DNA of 38,343 nt from Lacunisphaera sp. GTDB taxonomy: Bacteria > Verrucomicrobiota > Verrucomicrobiia > Opitutales > Opitutaceae. Below are positions 9,624-17,268 of this stretch, one piece after another (the stretch's first letter is position 1; the number at the start of each line of letters is the position of its first letter). Location of the stretch: contig JAHFTH010000003.1 of NCBI GenBank assembly GCA_023269445.1, forward strand, positions 1 through 38,343. Reading direction: 5' to 3'. Under the pieces are notes generated by a model. It saw only the letters and a program-made list of their open reading frames with translations, made no database searches and was not told the origin of the DNA. The position numbers were made by a program, and so were the translations under genes.

Positions 9624-10607
9624 ATGAGCGAGTCCGATCAACTTGGAGGCGGTCCCGCGGCCGCGGGATCACCCCGCAAGGCGGACGAGGGCGTCCGCCC
9701 TCCATTGCTGAATTCCGCGCAACGCCGTTCCATCGCCTTCATCACCGGCGCGGCCCTGATCCTGTATCTCGCGGTGCGCCTGCTGCCCGCCGGCTCCAAT
9801 GTGAACCACATGGATTTTCGCGTGGAAGGGAAGGGGGTGCTGGAGTTTTGCGATCCGGCCAACCCCCAGTTCATTCCCGTCGTGGCCGTGCGCTCCCCGG
9901 TCGTCATGACCGTGCAGTCCGCTCGCGCCGCCGCGAAGGACGAGCCGGTGGAAATCACGGTCACGCTCCGCACCGCCAGCGGCAAACCCATCGGGCCGGC
10001 CGATCTGCTCGTGGCGCACACCCGCAAGCTGCACCTGCTGGTGGTGGACCCGACGCTGACCGACTATCAACATATCCATCCCGAGCCGGGCCGCCGGGAT
10101 GGCGAGTGGAAATTCACCCTCACGCCGGCGCGCGCCGGACTCTACCGGGTCTTTGCGGATTTCACGCCAGCGGCGACGCAGCGCGGGCTCTACGCCTCGG
10201 CTGATCTGCCCGTATCGGGGCCGGTGGCCACGGTCATCACCAGCGGCAGCACGGTCTATCAGGACCGCGGCTATAATTTCGAGTTGATACTCCCGCCGAT
10301 TTTGCGCGCGGGCCAGCCCACCGTGCTGCGTTTCCGCATCGAGAGCCAGGGTGCGGTCAAGCGGCCGGTGCCGTTGCAACCGGTCATGGGGGCCTTCGCC
10401 CATCTGGTGGCCTTTGACGAGTCGCGCAGCGGCTTCGCGCATTTGCATCCGGTGGAGAACGACCTGTCGAAACCACCCGATGCCTTGCACCCCGAGCTGA
10501 ATTTCCGGCTCACCATCCCGGTGTCCGGTCGCTACGTCATCTGGGCGCAGGTGAAACTCGACGACAAGGAAGTCTTTGCGCCCTACTGGGTGGACGTGTT
10601 GCCGTGA
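9624..10607 (+). CDS. Membrane-anchored periplasmic protein of unknown function with two H-rich motifs; probably co-translated with SCO
   Basis: One TM near the N-terminus; ..HTRKLHLLVVDPTLTDYQHIHPE.. and ..FAHLVAFDESRSGFAHLHPVE..; starts 1 bp after the SCO stop. Confidence 0.8.
   Translation: MSESDQLGGGPAAAGSPRKADEGVRPPLLNSAQRRSIAFITGAALILYLAVRLLPAGSNVNHMDFRVEGKGVLEFCDPANPQFIPVVAVRSPVVMTVQSARAAAKDEPVEITVTLRTASGKPIGPADLLVAHTRKLHLLVVDPTLTDYQHIHPEPGRRDGEWKFTLTPARAGLYRVFADFTPAATQRGLYASADLPVSGPVATVITSGSTVYQDRGYNFELILPPILRAGQPTVLRFRIESQGAVKRPVPLQPVMGAFAHLVAFDESRSGFAHLHPVENDLSKPPDALHPELNFRLTIPVSGRYVIWAQVKLDDKEVFAPYWVDVLP
9645..9703. repeat. REP-like hairpin pair located inside the coding sequence of the 9624..10607 gene
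   Basis: GGAG foot 9645..9648, TCCCGCGG|CCGCGGGA palindrome 9653..9668, GGCGGACG-AGGG-CGTCCGCC 9680..9699, inverted foot CTCC 9700..9703. Confidence 0.8.
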
Positions 10608-10620
10608 GATTTGTTTGAGG

Positions 10621-10645
10621 GTAGGGCGAGTCGTCTCGACGAGCC
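10621..10645. repeat. REP-like hairpin, foot GTAG
   Basis: GTAG + GGCGAGTCG-TCT-CGACGAGCC (two mismatches in stem). Confidence 0.65.
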
Positions 10646-10692
10646 GTAGGTCAGGGCGGCTCATCCGGAGGATTCGCCCCACCGGCCTTGCC

Positions 10693-11385
10693 TCACACCG
10701 GTTCGCCCGAGAGCGCCATGACCTCGCCGCCATCGGTGGTGAGGAACTGGCCGAGCTCGCTGCCGGGGAAACTGCCGAAGACGCCGGGGTGGCAGCGCAA
10801 CAGGCCCTCGCGGGCGAGGCGCACGATGCTGCGCTGGTTGAGCTCGGGGTCGTTGCAGAAGTAGTGTTCGCGCGCCTTGTTGGACCACACGAGACTGCCG
10901 CGCAGCACGTCGCCGATCAGCGCCTCGCCATTGGCGAGCACGACGGAGACGGAGCCGGCGGTGTGGCCCGGCGTGGGCAGCACGCGGCCGCGCAGGCCGT
11001 AGGGTTCGAGCGCAATGCCCTCCTTGAAAATCAGGTCGGGCTCGAAGGCTTCGAATTCCTCGTCGACGAAGGGCCGCAGCACGCGGCCCAGCGCGTCCTG
11101 GACGGCGATCACGCCGTTGCGGCCGGCGCGAACCAGCGGAACGTCGCCGGTATGCAGGGCGATCTGCGCCCCGGTGCGGCGCCGGAGTTCGGCGGCGCAG
11201 CCGGCGTGGTCGCTGTGGCCGTGGGTGAGGAGAATGAGCGCGAGGTCCTTCGGCTCGACGCCATGGGCCTCGAGCCCGGCGAGGATGCGCTTGAGGTCAC
11301 CCGGCGCGCCGGTGTCCACCAGCACGGGTTTCTCGCCGAGCAGCAGGTAGCAGTTGGAAATCGCGCCTTTGATTCTGATTAACAT
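10693..11385 (-). CDS. MBL-fold metallo-hydrolase
   Basis: ..LTHGHSDHAGCAAELRRRTG.. (HxHxDH), ..PTPGHTAGSVSVVLANGEALIGD.. Confidence 0.9.
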   Translation of the reverse strand: MLIRIKGAISNCYLLLGEKPVLVDTGAPGDLKRILAGLEAHGVEPKDLALILLTHGHSDHAGCAAELRRRTGAQIALHTGDVPLVRAGRNGVIAVQDALGRVLRPFVDEEFEAFEPDLIFKEGIALEPYGLRGRVLPTPGHTAGSVSVVLANGEALIGDVLRGSLVWSNKAREHYFCNDPELNQRSIVRLAREGLLRCHPGVFGSFPGSELGQFLTTDGGEVMALSGEPV

Positions 11386-11398
11386 GAAAAATTCATTT

Positions 11399-11503
11399 TT
11401 AACCACGGATTACGCGGATGGGCACGGATAAAGGTATGATAGGGGAAGGTTCTGATCCTCTCTGCAGGATTGATCCGTGATCATCCGTGCTATCCGTGGT
11501 CAA
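11399..11503. repeat. Long imperfect inverted repeat of the AACCACGGAT..CACGGAT type
   Basis: TTAACCACGGATTACGCGGATGGGCACGGATAAA vs inverted TTGATCCGTGATCATCCGTGCTATCCGTGGTCAA; related single copy at 736..769. Confidence 0.8.
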
Positions 11504-11518
11504 ATTCCGTCGGTCGGC

Positions 11519-12289
11519 TCAGAACTTCAGGTGCTTCACCGTGACGCCCTTGTTGATGAGCTGCTTCAGGGAATCAAGGCCGATGCGCAGGTGGGAGGTG
11601 ACGTGCTCGTTGTCCACCTTCTTGTCGGTCTCGGCGGTCTTCACGCCCTCGGGGGTCATGGGCTCGTCGGAGACGAGCAGCAGGGCGCCGGCGGGAATCT
11701 CGTTGGCGAAGGCGGTGATGAAGATCGTGGCGGTCTCCATGTCGACCGCCATGGCGCGGATTTTCTTCAGGTAGGACTTGAAGCCCTTGTCGTGCTCCCA
11801 CACGCGGCGGTTGGTCGTGTAGACGGTGCCGGTCCAGTAGTCGCGGTGGTGCTCGCGGATGGTGGTGGAGATGGCCTTTTGCAGGGCGAAGGAGGGCAGG
11901 GCGGGCACCTCGGGCGGGAAGTAGTCGTTGCTCGCGCCCTCGCCGCGAATGGCGGCGATGGGCAAAATGAGGTCGCCGATCTTGGCGCGATGTTTCACGC
12001 CGCCGCACTTGCCGAGGAACAGGACGGCCTTGGGCTTGATGGCCGAGAGCAGGTCCATGACCGTGGCGGCGGGGGCGCTGCCCATGCCGAAATTGATGAT
12101 GGTGATGTTGCCGGCGGTGGCGCTGCGCATGGGCTTGTGGCGGCCATGCACGGGCACGCGGTGCCACTGGGCGAAGAGCTCGACGTAACGGTCGAAGTTG
12201 GTGAGCAGGATGTAGCGGCCGAACTGTTTCAGCGGCACGCCGGTGTAGCGGGGCAGCCAGTTGGCGACGATTTGTTGCTTGGTCTCCAT
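11519..12289 (-). CDS. amn: AMP nucleosidase, short form
   Basis: ..NITIINFGMGSAPAATVMDLLSAIKPKAVLFLGKCGG.., ..AVDMETATIFITAFANEIPAGALLLVSDEPMTPEGVKT.. Confidence 0.88.
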   Translation of the reverse strand: METKQQIVANWLPRYTGVPLKQFGRYILLTNFDRYVELFAQWHRVPVHGRHKPMRSATAGNITIINFGMGSAPAATVMDLLSAIKPKAVLFLGKCGGVKHRAKIGDLILPIAAIRGEGASNDYFPPEVPALPSFALQKAISTTIREHHRDYWTGTVYTTNRRVWEHDKGFKSYLKKIRAMAVDMETATIFITAFANEIPAGALLLVSDEPMTPEGVKTAETDKKVDNEHVTSHLRIGLDSLKQLINKGVTVKHLKF

Positions 12290-12358
12290 GTGATTTGCTT
12301 TTGCCCTCAAAAAATAACCGGGCCAGCCGACATCGCGAGGCTAAACCGGGGTTTGAGG

Positions 12359-12383
12359 GTAGGGCGGAGCGGCTCGCTCCGCC
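12359..12383. repeat. REP-like hairpin, foot GTAG
   Basis: GTAG + GGCGGAGC-GGCTC-GCTCCGCC, perfect 8-bp stem. Confidence 0.85.
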
Positions 12384-12407
12384 GCGGCGCGCCGTTTGTA
12401 TCGAGCA

Positions 12408-12512
12408 ACACACCCCGGCGCTAGCGCGCCACCCCTCTTGATAGAGGGGAATCAATCATCCGCAGCCGAAGTCCCCTCTATGAAGAGGGGTGCCCGACAG
12501 GGCGGGGTGTGT
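12408..12512. repeat. Nested inverted repeat (ACACACCCCG.. CACCCCTCTTGATAGAGGGGA / TCCCCTCTATGAAGAGGGGTG ..CGGGGTGTGT)
   Basis: Inner 21-bp arms at 12430..12450 and 12472..12492 differ at one position; outer ACACCCC/GGGGTGT arms also inverted. Confidence 0.85.
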
Positions 12513-12527
12513 AGGGGCGATTGAATC

Positions 12528-14543
12528 CTACCACCGCAAATTCAACTCAGCGCCCCATGTGAGCGGGGCGCCGGGCGTGCCGTGGCCCACGCCGGGCGTG
12601 ATCGAGCTGTAGTATTCCTTGTTGCCGAGGTTGCGGCCATAGACCCGAAACGCGTGGTTGCCGATCCGGTAACCGGCGTTGGCCTCGAGCAACGCGTAGG
12701 AACGCTGGCCGAACATCGCCGTCTCCTGCTCGTCGTAGAAAGTGGTGCCCGTCCAGGTGAGGCCGGCGCCGGCGAAGAATCCGCTGCTGGGCCGGTAGTC
12801 GAAACGCAATGAGACGTTGCCGGACGGAGCGTAGGGGGCTTGATTGCCCGAGTAGCTGGTGCCGGTGAACGGGTCGGTGAAGTTTTCCAGCGTGGCGCGG
12901 CAGATGGACGCGGCGAGCGTCACGTAGACGGCGTGCGCTGGTTGCCACTCGGATTCGAGCTCGAAGCCGAGCACGCGGGCTTCCTCGGCATTCACGACGA
13001 GGTATTCGTCGCTGAACGAGCCTGGCACCGCAAAGGAGCGTTCGATCTGGTAGCCGCGGACGCGCGAGGCGTAGGCGCGGGCGATAAAATAGTAGGCGCC
13101 TTCTCCGGTGGCTTTACCCGAAGCGAAGTGGTAGGCCGCGTCGAAGGTCCATGTGCGTTGCGCGCCAAAGCCCGTGAGATCGGCCCGGCCGGTGTAACCG
13201 GAATAGCCGCCGGGTTTGAAACCGCGGGCGAGCGTGACGGTGTAGTTGCTCTTCCCGTCAATTTTATGGGAGACCGAGAGGCTGGGCAGAAAGGCCGACC
13301 AGTCGTCGTCGCGCTGGATAATGGACGAGCCCGGGATGGTCTCGGTGCGGATGAAATCCTTGGCCGTGCGCTCGACCCGGAGGCCGGGGGTGACGGTCCA
13401 GCCGGGAGCTGTTTCAAAGGTGGTGCGGCCGAACAGCGCCAGTGATTGGCCGTCGATAGCATAAGACGAGCGCTCGACCGGGAACCCGCTGAAGGTGCGG
13501 TCGGCGTAACCGCGCGTGCGACCGTCGGAGTAGTAGGCGCCGCCGGAATAATTCCCGCCGACGAAACGCACCTCCTCCGTGAACGTGCTTTGCGACTGGG
13601 TGAGCGCGGAATCAAAATCGAGGCCGCCAAAGACGACGAGCCGGTTGGAGTAGGGGGACAGCTCCCACTTTGAGTAGCTGGTGGTGGCCGTGAGTGTGCC
13701 GTCGGCCAGTTGGTGGACCACCCCGAGTGCGGCGGCGCCGAAGTCCGTGTCGGAGAGGCCTTCCTTGCCCCGCGCGACCTCGTGGTAGGGCCCGCCGAGC
13801 GGGACGAGGGCCTGCGCGCCGTCCCGGGTGCGTTCGCCGAAGAGATGCAGGGAGATTTCGGTATCCTTGCCCGGCCGGTAGTGGGCGCGCAGGTGGCCGG
13901 CCAGCGTCTCGTGGTCATCCACGTTCTGGTTCAGCTGTGTGTTGCGGATGTAGCCGTCGCGGCGCGTGGCGTCGAGGCTGATGGTGATGTCCGCCGTCTC
14001 GGTCCGGGGCGATTCCATGATGGCACCGACCGACAGGAGGCCGTGATTTCCCACCGAGGCATCCAGCATGGAGAAACGGCCATGCCCGCCCAGGCTCTTG
14101 ATCTGGATGACGCCGGCATCGCCGGCCCGGCCAAACAGCGTGGCGGCCTGGGGTCCGCGGTAGACCTCCACGTCGGCGGTGGTGAAAATGCGGATGGGGA
14201 AGGCAAAGGCGCTGCCAAACGGAATACCGTCGAGATAGATCGGGGCCGAGGTCTCGCCGAAGAACGGCGTGTTGCTCAGGCCGCGCAGGCTGGCGGTCTG
14301 GCCGAAGCCACGGGCGCCGGCGTCGTTGAAGTTCAGGCCGGTCGTGGCGCGGGCCAGATCGCTTAGGTCGATTCCGGCGCGGTCGTCGTGCGACCAGCTG
14401 ATGAGAGCCGGCTTCGCGGAATAGGGCCCGGCGGGCGCAGTGACCGTGAGCGGGGGCAGATGCTGCACCTCGTCGGCGGCGAGGGTGGCGCAAAGGATGG
14501 CCACAAGGGAAAGGAGAGTGAGTCGGCGGAGGGACAGCGTCAT
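12528..14543 (-). CDS. TonB-dependent outer-membrane receptor
   Basis: Signal peptide MTLSLRRLTLLSLVAILCATLAADE; plug ..FGQTASLRGLSNTPFFGETSAPIYLDGIPFGS..; ..DVEVYRGPQAATLFGRAGDAGVIQIKS..; C-terminal ..AELNLRW. Confidence 0.93.
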   Translation of the reverse strand: MTLSLRRLTLLSLVAILCATLAADEVQHLPPLTVTAPAGPYSAKPALISWSHDDRAGIDLSDLARATTGLNFNDAGARGFGQTASLRGLSNTPFFGETSAPIYLDGIPFGSAFAFPIRIFTTADVEVYRGPQAATLFGRAGDAGVIQIKSLGGHGRFSMLDASVGNHGLLSVGAIMESPRTETADITISLDATRRDGYIRNTQLNQNVDDHETLAGHLRAHYRPGKDTEISLHLFGERTRDGAQALVPLGGPYHEVARGKEGLSDTDFGAAALGVVHQLADGTLTATTSYSKWELSPYSNRLVVFGGLDFDSALTQSQSTFTEEVRFVGGNYSGGAYYSDGRTRGYADRTFSGFPVERSSYAIDGQSLALFGRTTFETAPGWTVTPGLRVERTAKDFIRTETIPGSSIIQRDDDWSAFLPSLSVSHKIDGKSNYTVTLARGFKPGGYSGYTGRADLTGFGAQRTWTFDAAYHFASGKATGEGAYYFIARAYASRVRGYQIERSFAVPGSFSDEYLVVNAEEARVLGFELESEWQPAHAVYVTLAASICRATLENFTDPFTGTSYSGNQAPYAPSGNVSLRFDYRPSSGFFAGAGLTWTGTTFYDEQETAMFGQRSYALLEANAGYRIGNHAFRVYGRNLGNKEYYSSITPGVGHGTPGAPLTWGAELNLRW

Positions 14544-14606
14544 AGGTGAACCGCCGAATGGGAGTCTCCGACGGCAAAATCGCAAGCCCGGTTTAGGTCA
14601 TGCGCG

Positions 14607-14631
14607 GTAGGGCGCGACCGCTGGGCGCGCC
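14607..14631. repeat. REP-like hairpin, foot GTAG
   Basis: GTAG + GGCGCG-ACCGCTGGG-CGCGCC. Confidence 0.65.
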
Positions 14632-14691
14632 GCTCCTCTCGTTTGAGGCTCGCGCAACCCAACGCATTTCAAGTTATCTATTCGCCAAAGT

Positions 14692-15096
14692 ATGGGACAA
14701 GCGCGCCGCAAAGCTGAGGATTTTGGGAATCGGGTGCCCGCGTCGGAGCGCTGGCTCGGCGTGATCGTGGCGAGCGGCGCTCTGTTTGTTGCTTGGGATC
14801 TCGTGCTGGCTGACCGCTTGACCATCGCGCAGTATCGCCGTCATGCATGGCTACGCCGACTCATGGATAAGGAATGGAAACCGGAGGTTGTCGTTCTCCA
14901 CGGTTGGCCGGTGTTTTGGGCTTATCTGGTTCTGGCTCTTGTTGCCGTCATGGCACTGAGCTTCGTGATCGATCATTATGATCGGCGTTTTAATGCATCG
15001 TTCTACGTGACGCTCAGACGTGTGATGCTTGTTTTCACCTGTCTCGTGGCTGTTGTCGGCACGGTTGCAGCAATGATCCAAATCTCAAATCGTTGA
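14692..15096 (+). CDS. Hypothetical small membrane protein
   Basis: 134-aa ORF with three predicted hydrophobic segments; no family recognised. Confidence 0.6.
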   Translation: MGQARRKAEDFGNRVPASERWLGVIVASGALFVAWDLVLADRLTIAQYRRHAWLRRLMDKEWKPEVVVLHGWPVFWAYLVLALVAVMALSFVIDHYDRRFNASFYVTLRRVMLVFTCLVAVVGTVAAMIQISNR

Positions 15097-15115
15097 AGAA
15101 GTCGAGCCGCCGCGC

Positions 15116-15199
15116 CTACCTTAGTTCCGATGCCTTGATGGTCTTGGTGAAGGGCACGACGCCCTGCTTGTCGGTGCAGGTGATGACGACCGCGCGGTT
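15116..15199 (-). pseudogene. Duplicated 3' end of the phoD-like gene, stop codon retained
   Basis: Reverse frame ..RAVVITCTDKQGVVPFTKTIKASELR* vs ..RAVVITCTDKQGAVRFTKTIKASELK* at the end of 15685..17055; ~84 bp, about 87% identical by eye. Confidence 0.85.
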
Positions 15200-15217
15200 G
15201 ACTTCGCTGCGGCGGCC

Positions 15218-15436
15218 TCAGCTCACCCGGGCCCACTCGGCTTGCAATCCGAGCCGCGCGATCCACTCAGACAGCGCCGGATGGTCGAATAGTTCGCCGC
15301 TCACTTCGAGCATGGCCTTGATATCGGTGAGATGTTTGCCGTATACAATGGCAGCGGTGGCACCGGTCACCATGTAGGTCAGGCCCGCCCCGTCCAGCGC
15401 GCGCGTGAACAGCGCAATGTAGTCAACCCCGGGCAT
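15218..15436 (-). pseudogene. Nucleotidyltransferase-like protein with internal deletion
   Basis: MPGVDYIALFTRALDGAGLTYMVTGATAAIVYGK joined to HLTDIKAMLEVSGELFDHPALSEWIARLGLQAEWARVS: N- and C-terminal ends of a NTase-like family without the catalytic GxxxDxDxx region (family recalled from memory). Confidence 0.6.
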
Positions 15437-15644
15437 GGAGCGTGCGGCGCGCAATTTCGCGGCGCCGCTCTGTTTCGGACCACGTCGGATGGGACGCGCG
15501 AAGACCGGCATCCATCAGCGTCCGCGCCTGCTCATGCATGACCAGGGCCACGGCCACGCGCTGCTTGGGCGACATGCGCCGGTAGATCTCGGTCTGGCGT
15601 GCGTCGGCTGCAAGCACATGTTCGCTGGTGGACATGTCATGCAA
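15423..15644 (-). CDS. Small protein of unknown function, partner of the nucleotidyltransferase-like gene
   Basis: ..TEIYRRMSPKQRVAVALVMHEQARTLMDAGLRASHPTWSETERRREIARRTLHARG; overlaps the next ORF (15436) by 14 bp. Confidence 0.65.
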   Translation of the reverse strand: MHDMSTSEHVLAADARQTEIYRRMSPKQRVAVALVMHEQARTLMDAGLRASHPTWSETERRREIARRTLHARG

Positions 15645-15684
15645 TTTGGTCGCGACCGTCGGGGGCGCAAGCCCGCCTTTCGCT

Positions 15685-17055
15685 CTACTTCAGCTCGGAC
15701 GCCTTGATCGTCTTCGTGAAGCGCACGGCGCCCTGCTTGTCGGTGCAGGTGATGACGACGGCGCGGTCGTTCTTGGGGCCGGTGACGCTCAGCTGGCAGA
15801 AGTTCTGGTCGTCCACAAAGGTGCCCTCGATGCGGTGGGGATCGGCGGTGTGCTCGGTGATATTGCGGGCGTCGACCCCGCTGGACAGGGGCGACGAGGT
15901 GAGCTCGTAGACCCACTGCGTGTCGGTGATCTTCTTGCGGGCGAGTTCCGTGAAGTGCACATCGCCGCTCAGGATTATGACCCCGGTGATGTGGTGCTGG
16001 ATGATGAACTTGAGCAAGTCCTCCCGCTCCTCGGGGTAGTAGGCGAAGGTCTCGCTGTGTCCGCCAAAGTCGGTGATCACCTGTCCGCCGGTGACGATGA
16101 ATTTGAAGGTGCAGTGCTCGTTGATCTGGGCATTGAGGAGCGACTGCTTGAGCCAGTCACGCTGGTGCTCGCCGTATTGCGTCTTCATCCGCTTGAGCGC
16201 GGTGGCGTCGAGGTGGTCGTCGTCGCGGGACCAGCGGTTGTCCATGAGAATGAAGGCGGCATCGCCCCACATGAACTTGGTGTAGACGCCGGGGTGGCCG
16301 GTCTCGCCGTAGCTCGGGTTGCCCCAGTAGGCTTGGAAGATTTTCAGCGACTCGTCCTTCAGTTCGTAGCTTTTGTTGGCGTCGTTGGAACCGTAATCGT
16401 GGTCGTCCCACGTGGCGTAGTGCGGCATGGCGGCGAAAAGTTTGCGCAGCTCCGGCAGGACGCGGGTGACCTGGGCGCGATACCACAGGCCGCTGACGGA
16501 ATCGAAGTCAGTCTCGCGGGTATACCAGTTGTCGCCGCCCCAGATCATGAAGTCGGCGCCGCTGTCGCCCATGAGCCGGAAGGTCTCCAGCGTCTTGCCG
16601 TAGCCGGGGCCGGGCCGGTCGTGGGCGGGCTCGTTGAAGTAGGCGCAGGAGCCGTAGATGAACTTGAAGTCCGGCGGCGGGCCGCGCCATTCCCAGAGCG
16701 GTTTGGTGCGGAATGTGGCGGGGAAGGGGAGTGCCTGCGGCACGCCGTCGATGCTCAGGGCGTATTCGTAGGTCGCGCCGACCTCGAGGAGGCCGGGCTG
16801 GAAGTGGCTGATCTGTCCGCCGGCGGGCGTGGTTTCCAGGTCGGTTTGCAGGATCGTGCTTTTCATTTCCGGCTGGCCGGCGAGCCAGTAGTCGAGCGCG
16901 ACGGTTTTCGCGTCGCGGGTCTCGACCCACAGGAACACCTCGCGGTGCGCCGCGTAGCCCAGCATCGGGCCGGACACGAGCGAGCCGGCGGCAAGACCAG
17001 AGGACAGAAGACCGAGCACAGAGGACACCAGAACGGCGAGGCGGGACAGTTTCAT
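15685..17055 (-). CDS. PhoD-like alkaline phosphatase D family protein, exported
   Basis: Signal peptide; ..FIYGSCAYFNEPAHDRPGPG.., ..FMIWGGDNWYTRETDFDS.., ..MPHYATWDDHDYGSNDANKSY.., ..VIILSGDVHFTELARKKI.. Confidence 0.9.
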   Translation of the reverse strand: MKLSRLAVLVSSVLGLLSSGLAAGSLVSGPMLGYAAHREVFLWVETRDAKTVALDYWLAGQPEMKSTILQTDLETTPAGGQISHFQPGLLEVGATYEYALSIDGVPQALPFPATFRTKPLWEWRGPPPDFKFIYGSCAYFNEPAHDRPGPGYGKTLETFRLMGDSGADFMIWGGDNWYTRETDFDSVSGLWYRAQVTRVLPELRKLFAAMPHYATWDDHDYGSNDANKSYELKDESLKIFQAYWGNPSYGETGHPGVYTKFMWGDAAFILMDNRWSRDDDHLDATALKRMKTQYGEHQRDWLKQSLLNAQINEHCTFKFIVTGGQVITDFGGHSETFAYYPEEREDLLKFIIQHHITGVIILSGDVHFTELARKKITDTQWVYELTSSPLSSGVDARNITEHTADPHRIEGTFVDDQNFCQLSVTGPKNDRAVVITCTDKQGAVRFTKTIKASELK

Positions 17056-17139
17056 GAGTTCCAGTCAAAGCGCCGCCGGGCCGATGGCAATCCAGGTTAG
17101 GGTTGGGTGCGTTAATTCCGTGGCTCGATGGATTTTGGT

Positions 17140-17161
17140 GTGGGAGCGAGCTTGCTCGCGA
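17140..17161 (+). repeat. Single copy of GTGGGAGCGAGCTTGCTCGCGA
   Basis: Identical to the arm at 798..819. Confidence 0.9.
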
Positions 17162-17268
17162 GGGCACTGTTATCGCAGGCAGACCCGCTTCCGCGTGAGT
17201 GGTGGGCACCCGCCGAGATACAGCGGTTGCAATCCGGCGCGGGACGATTTCCCTCGCTGCGTCACCCC

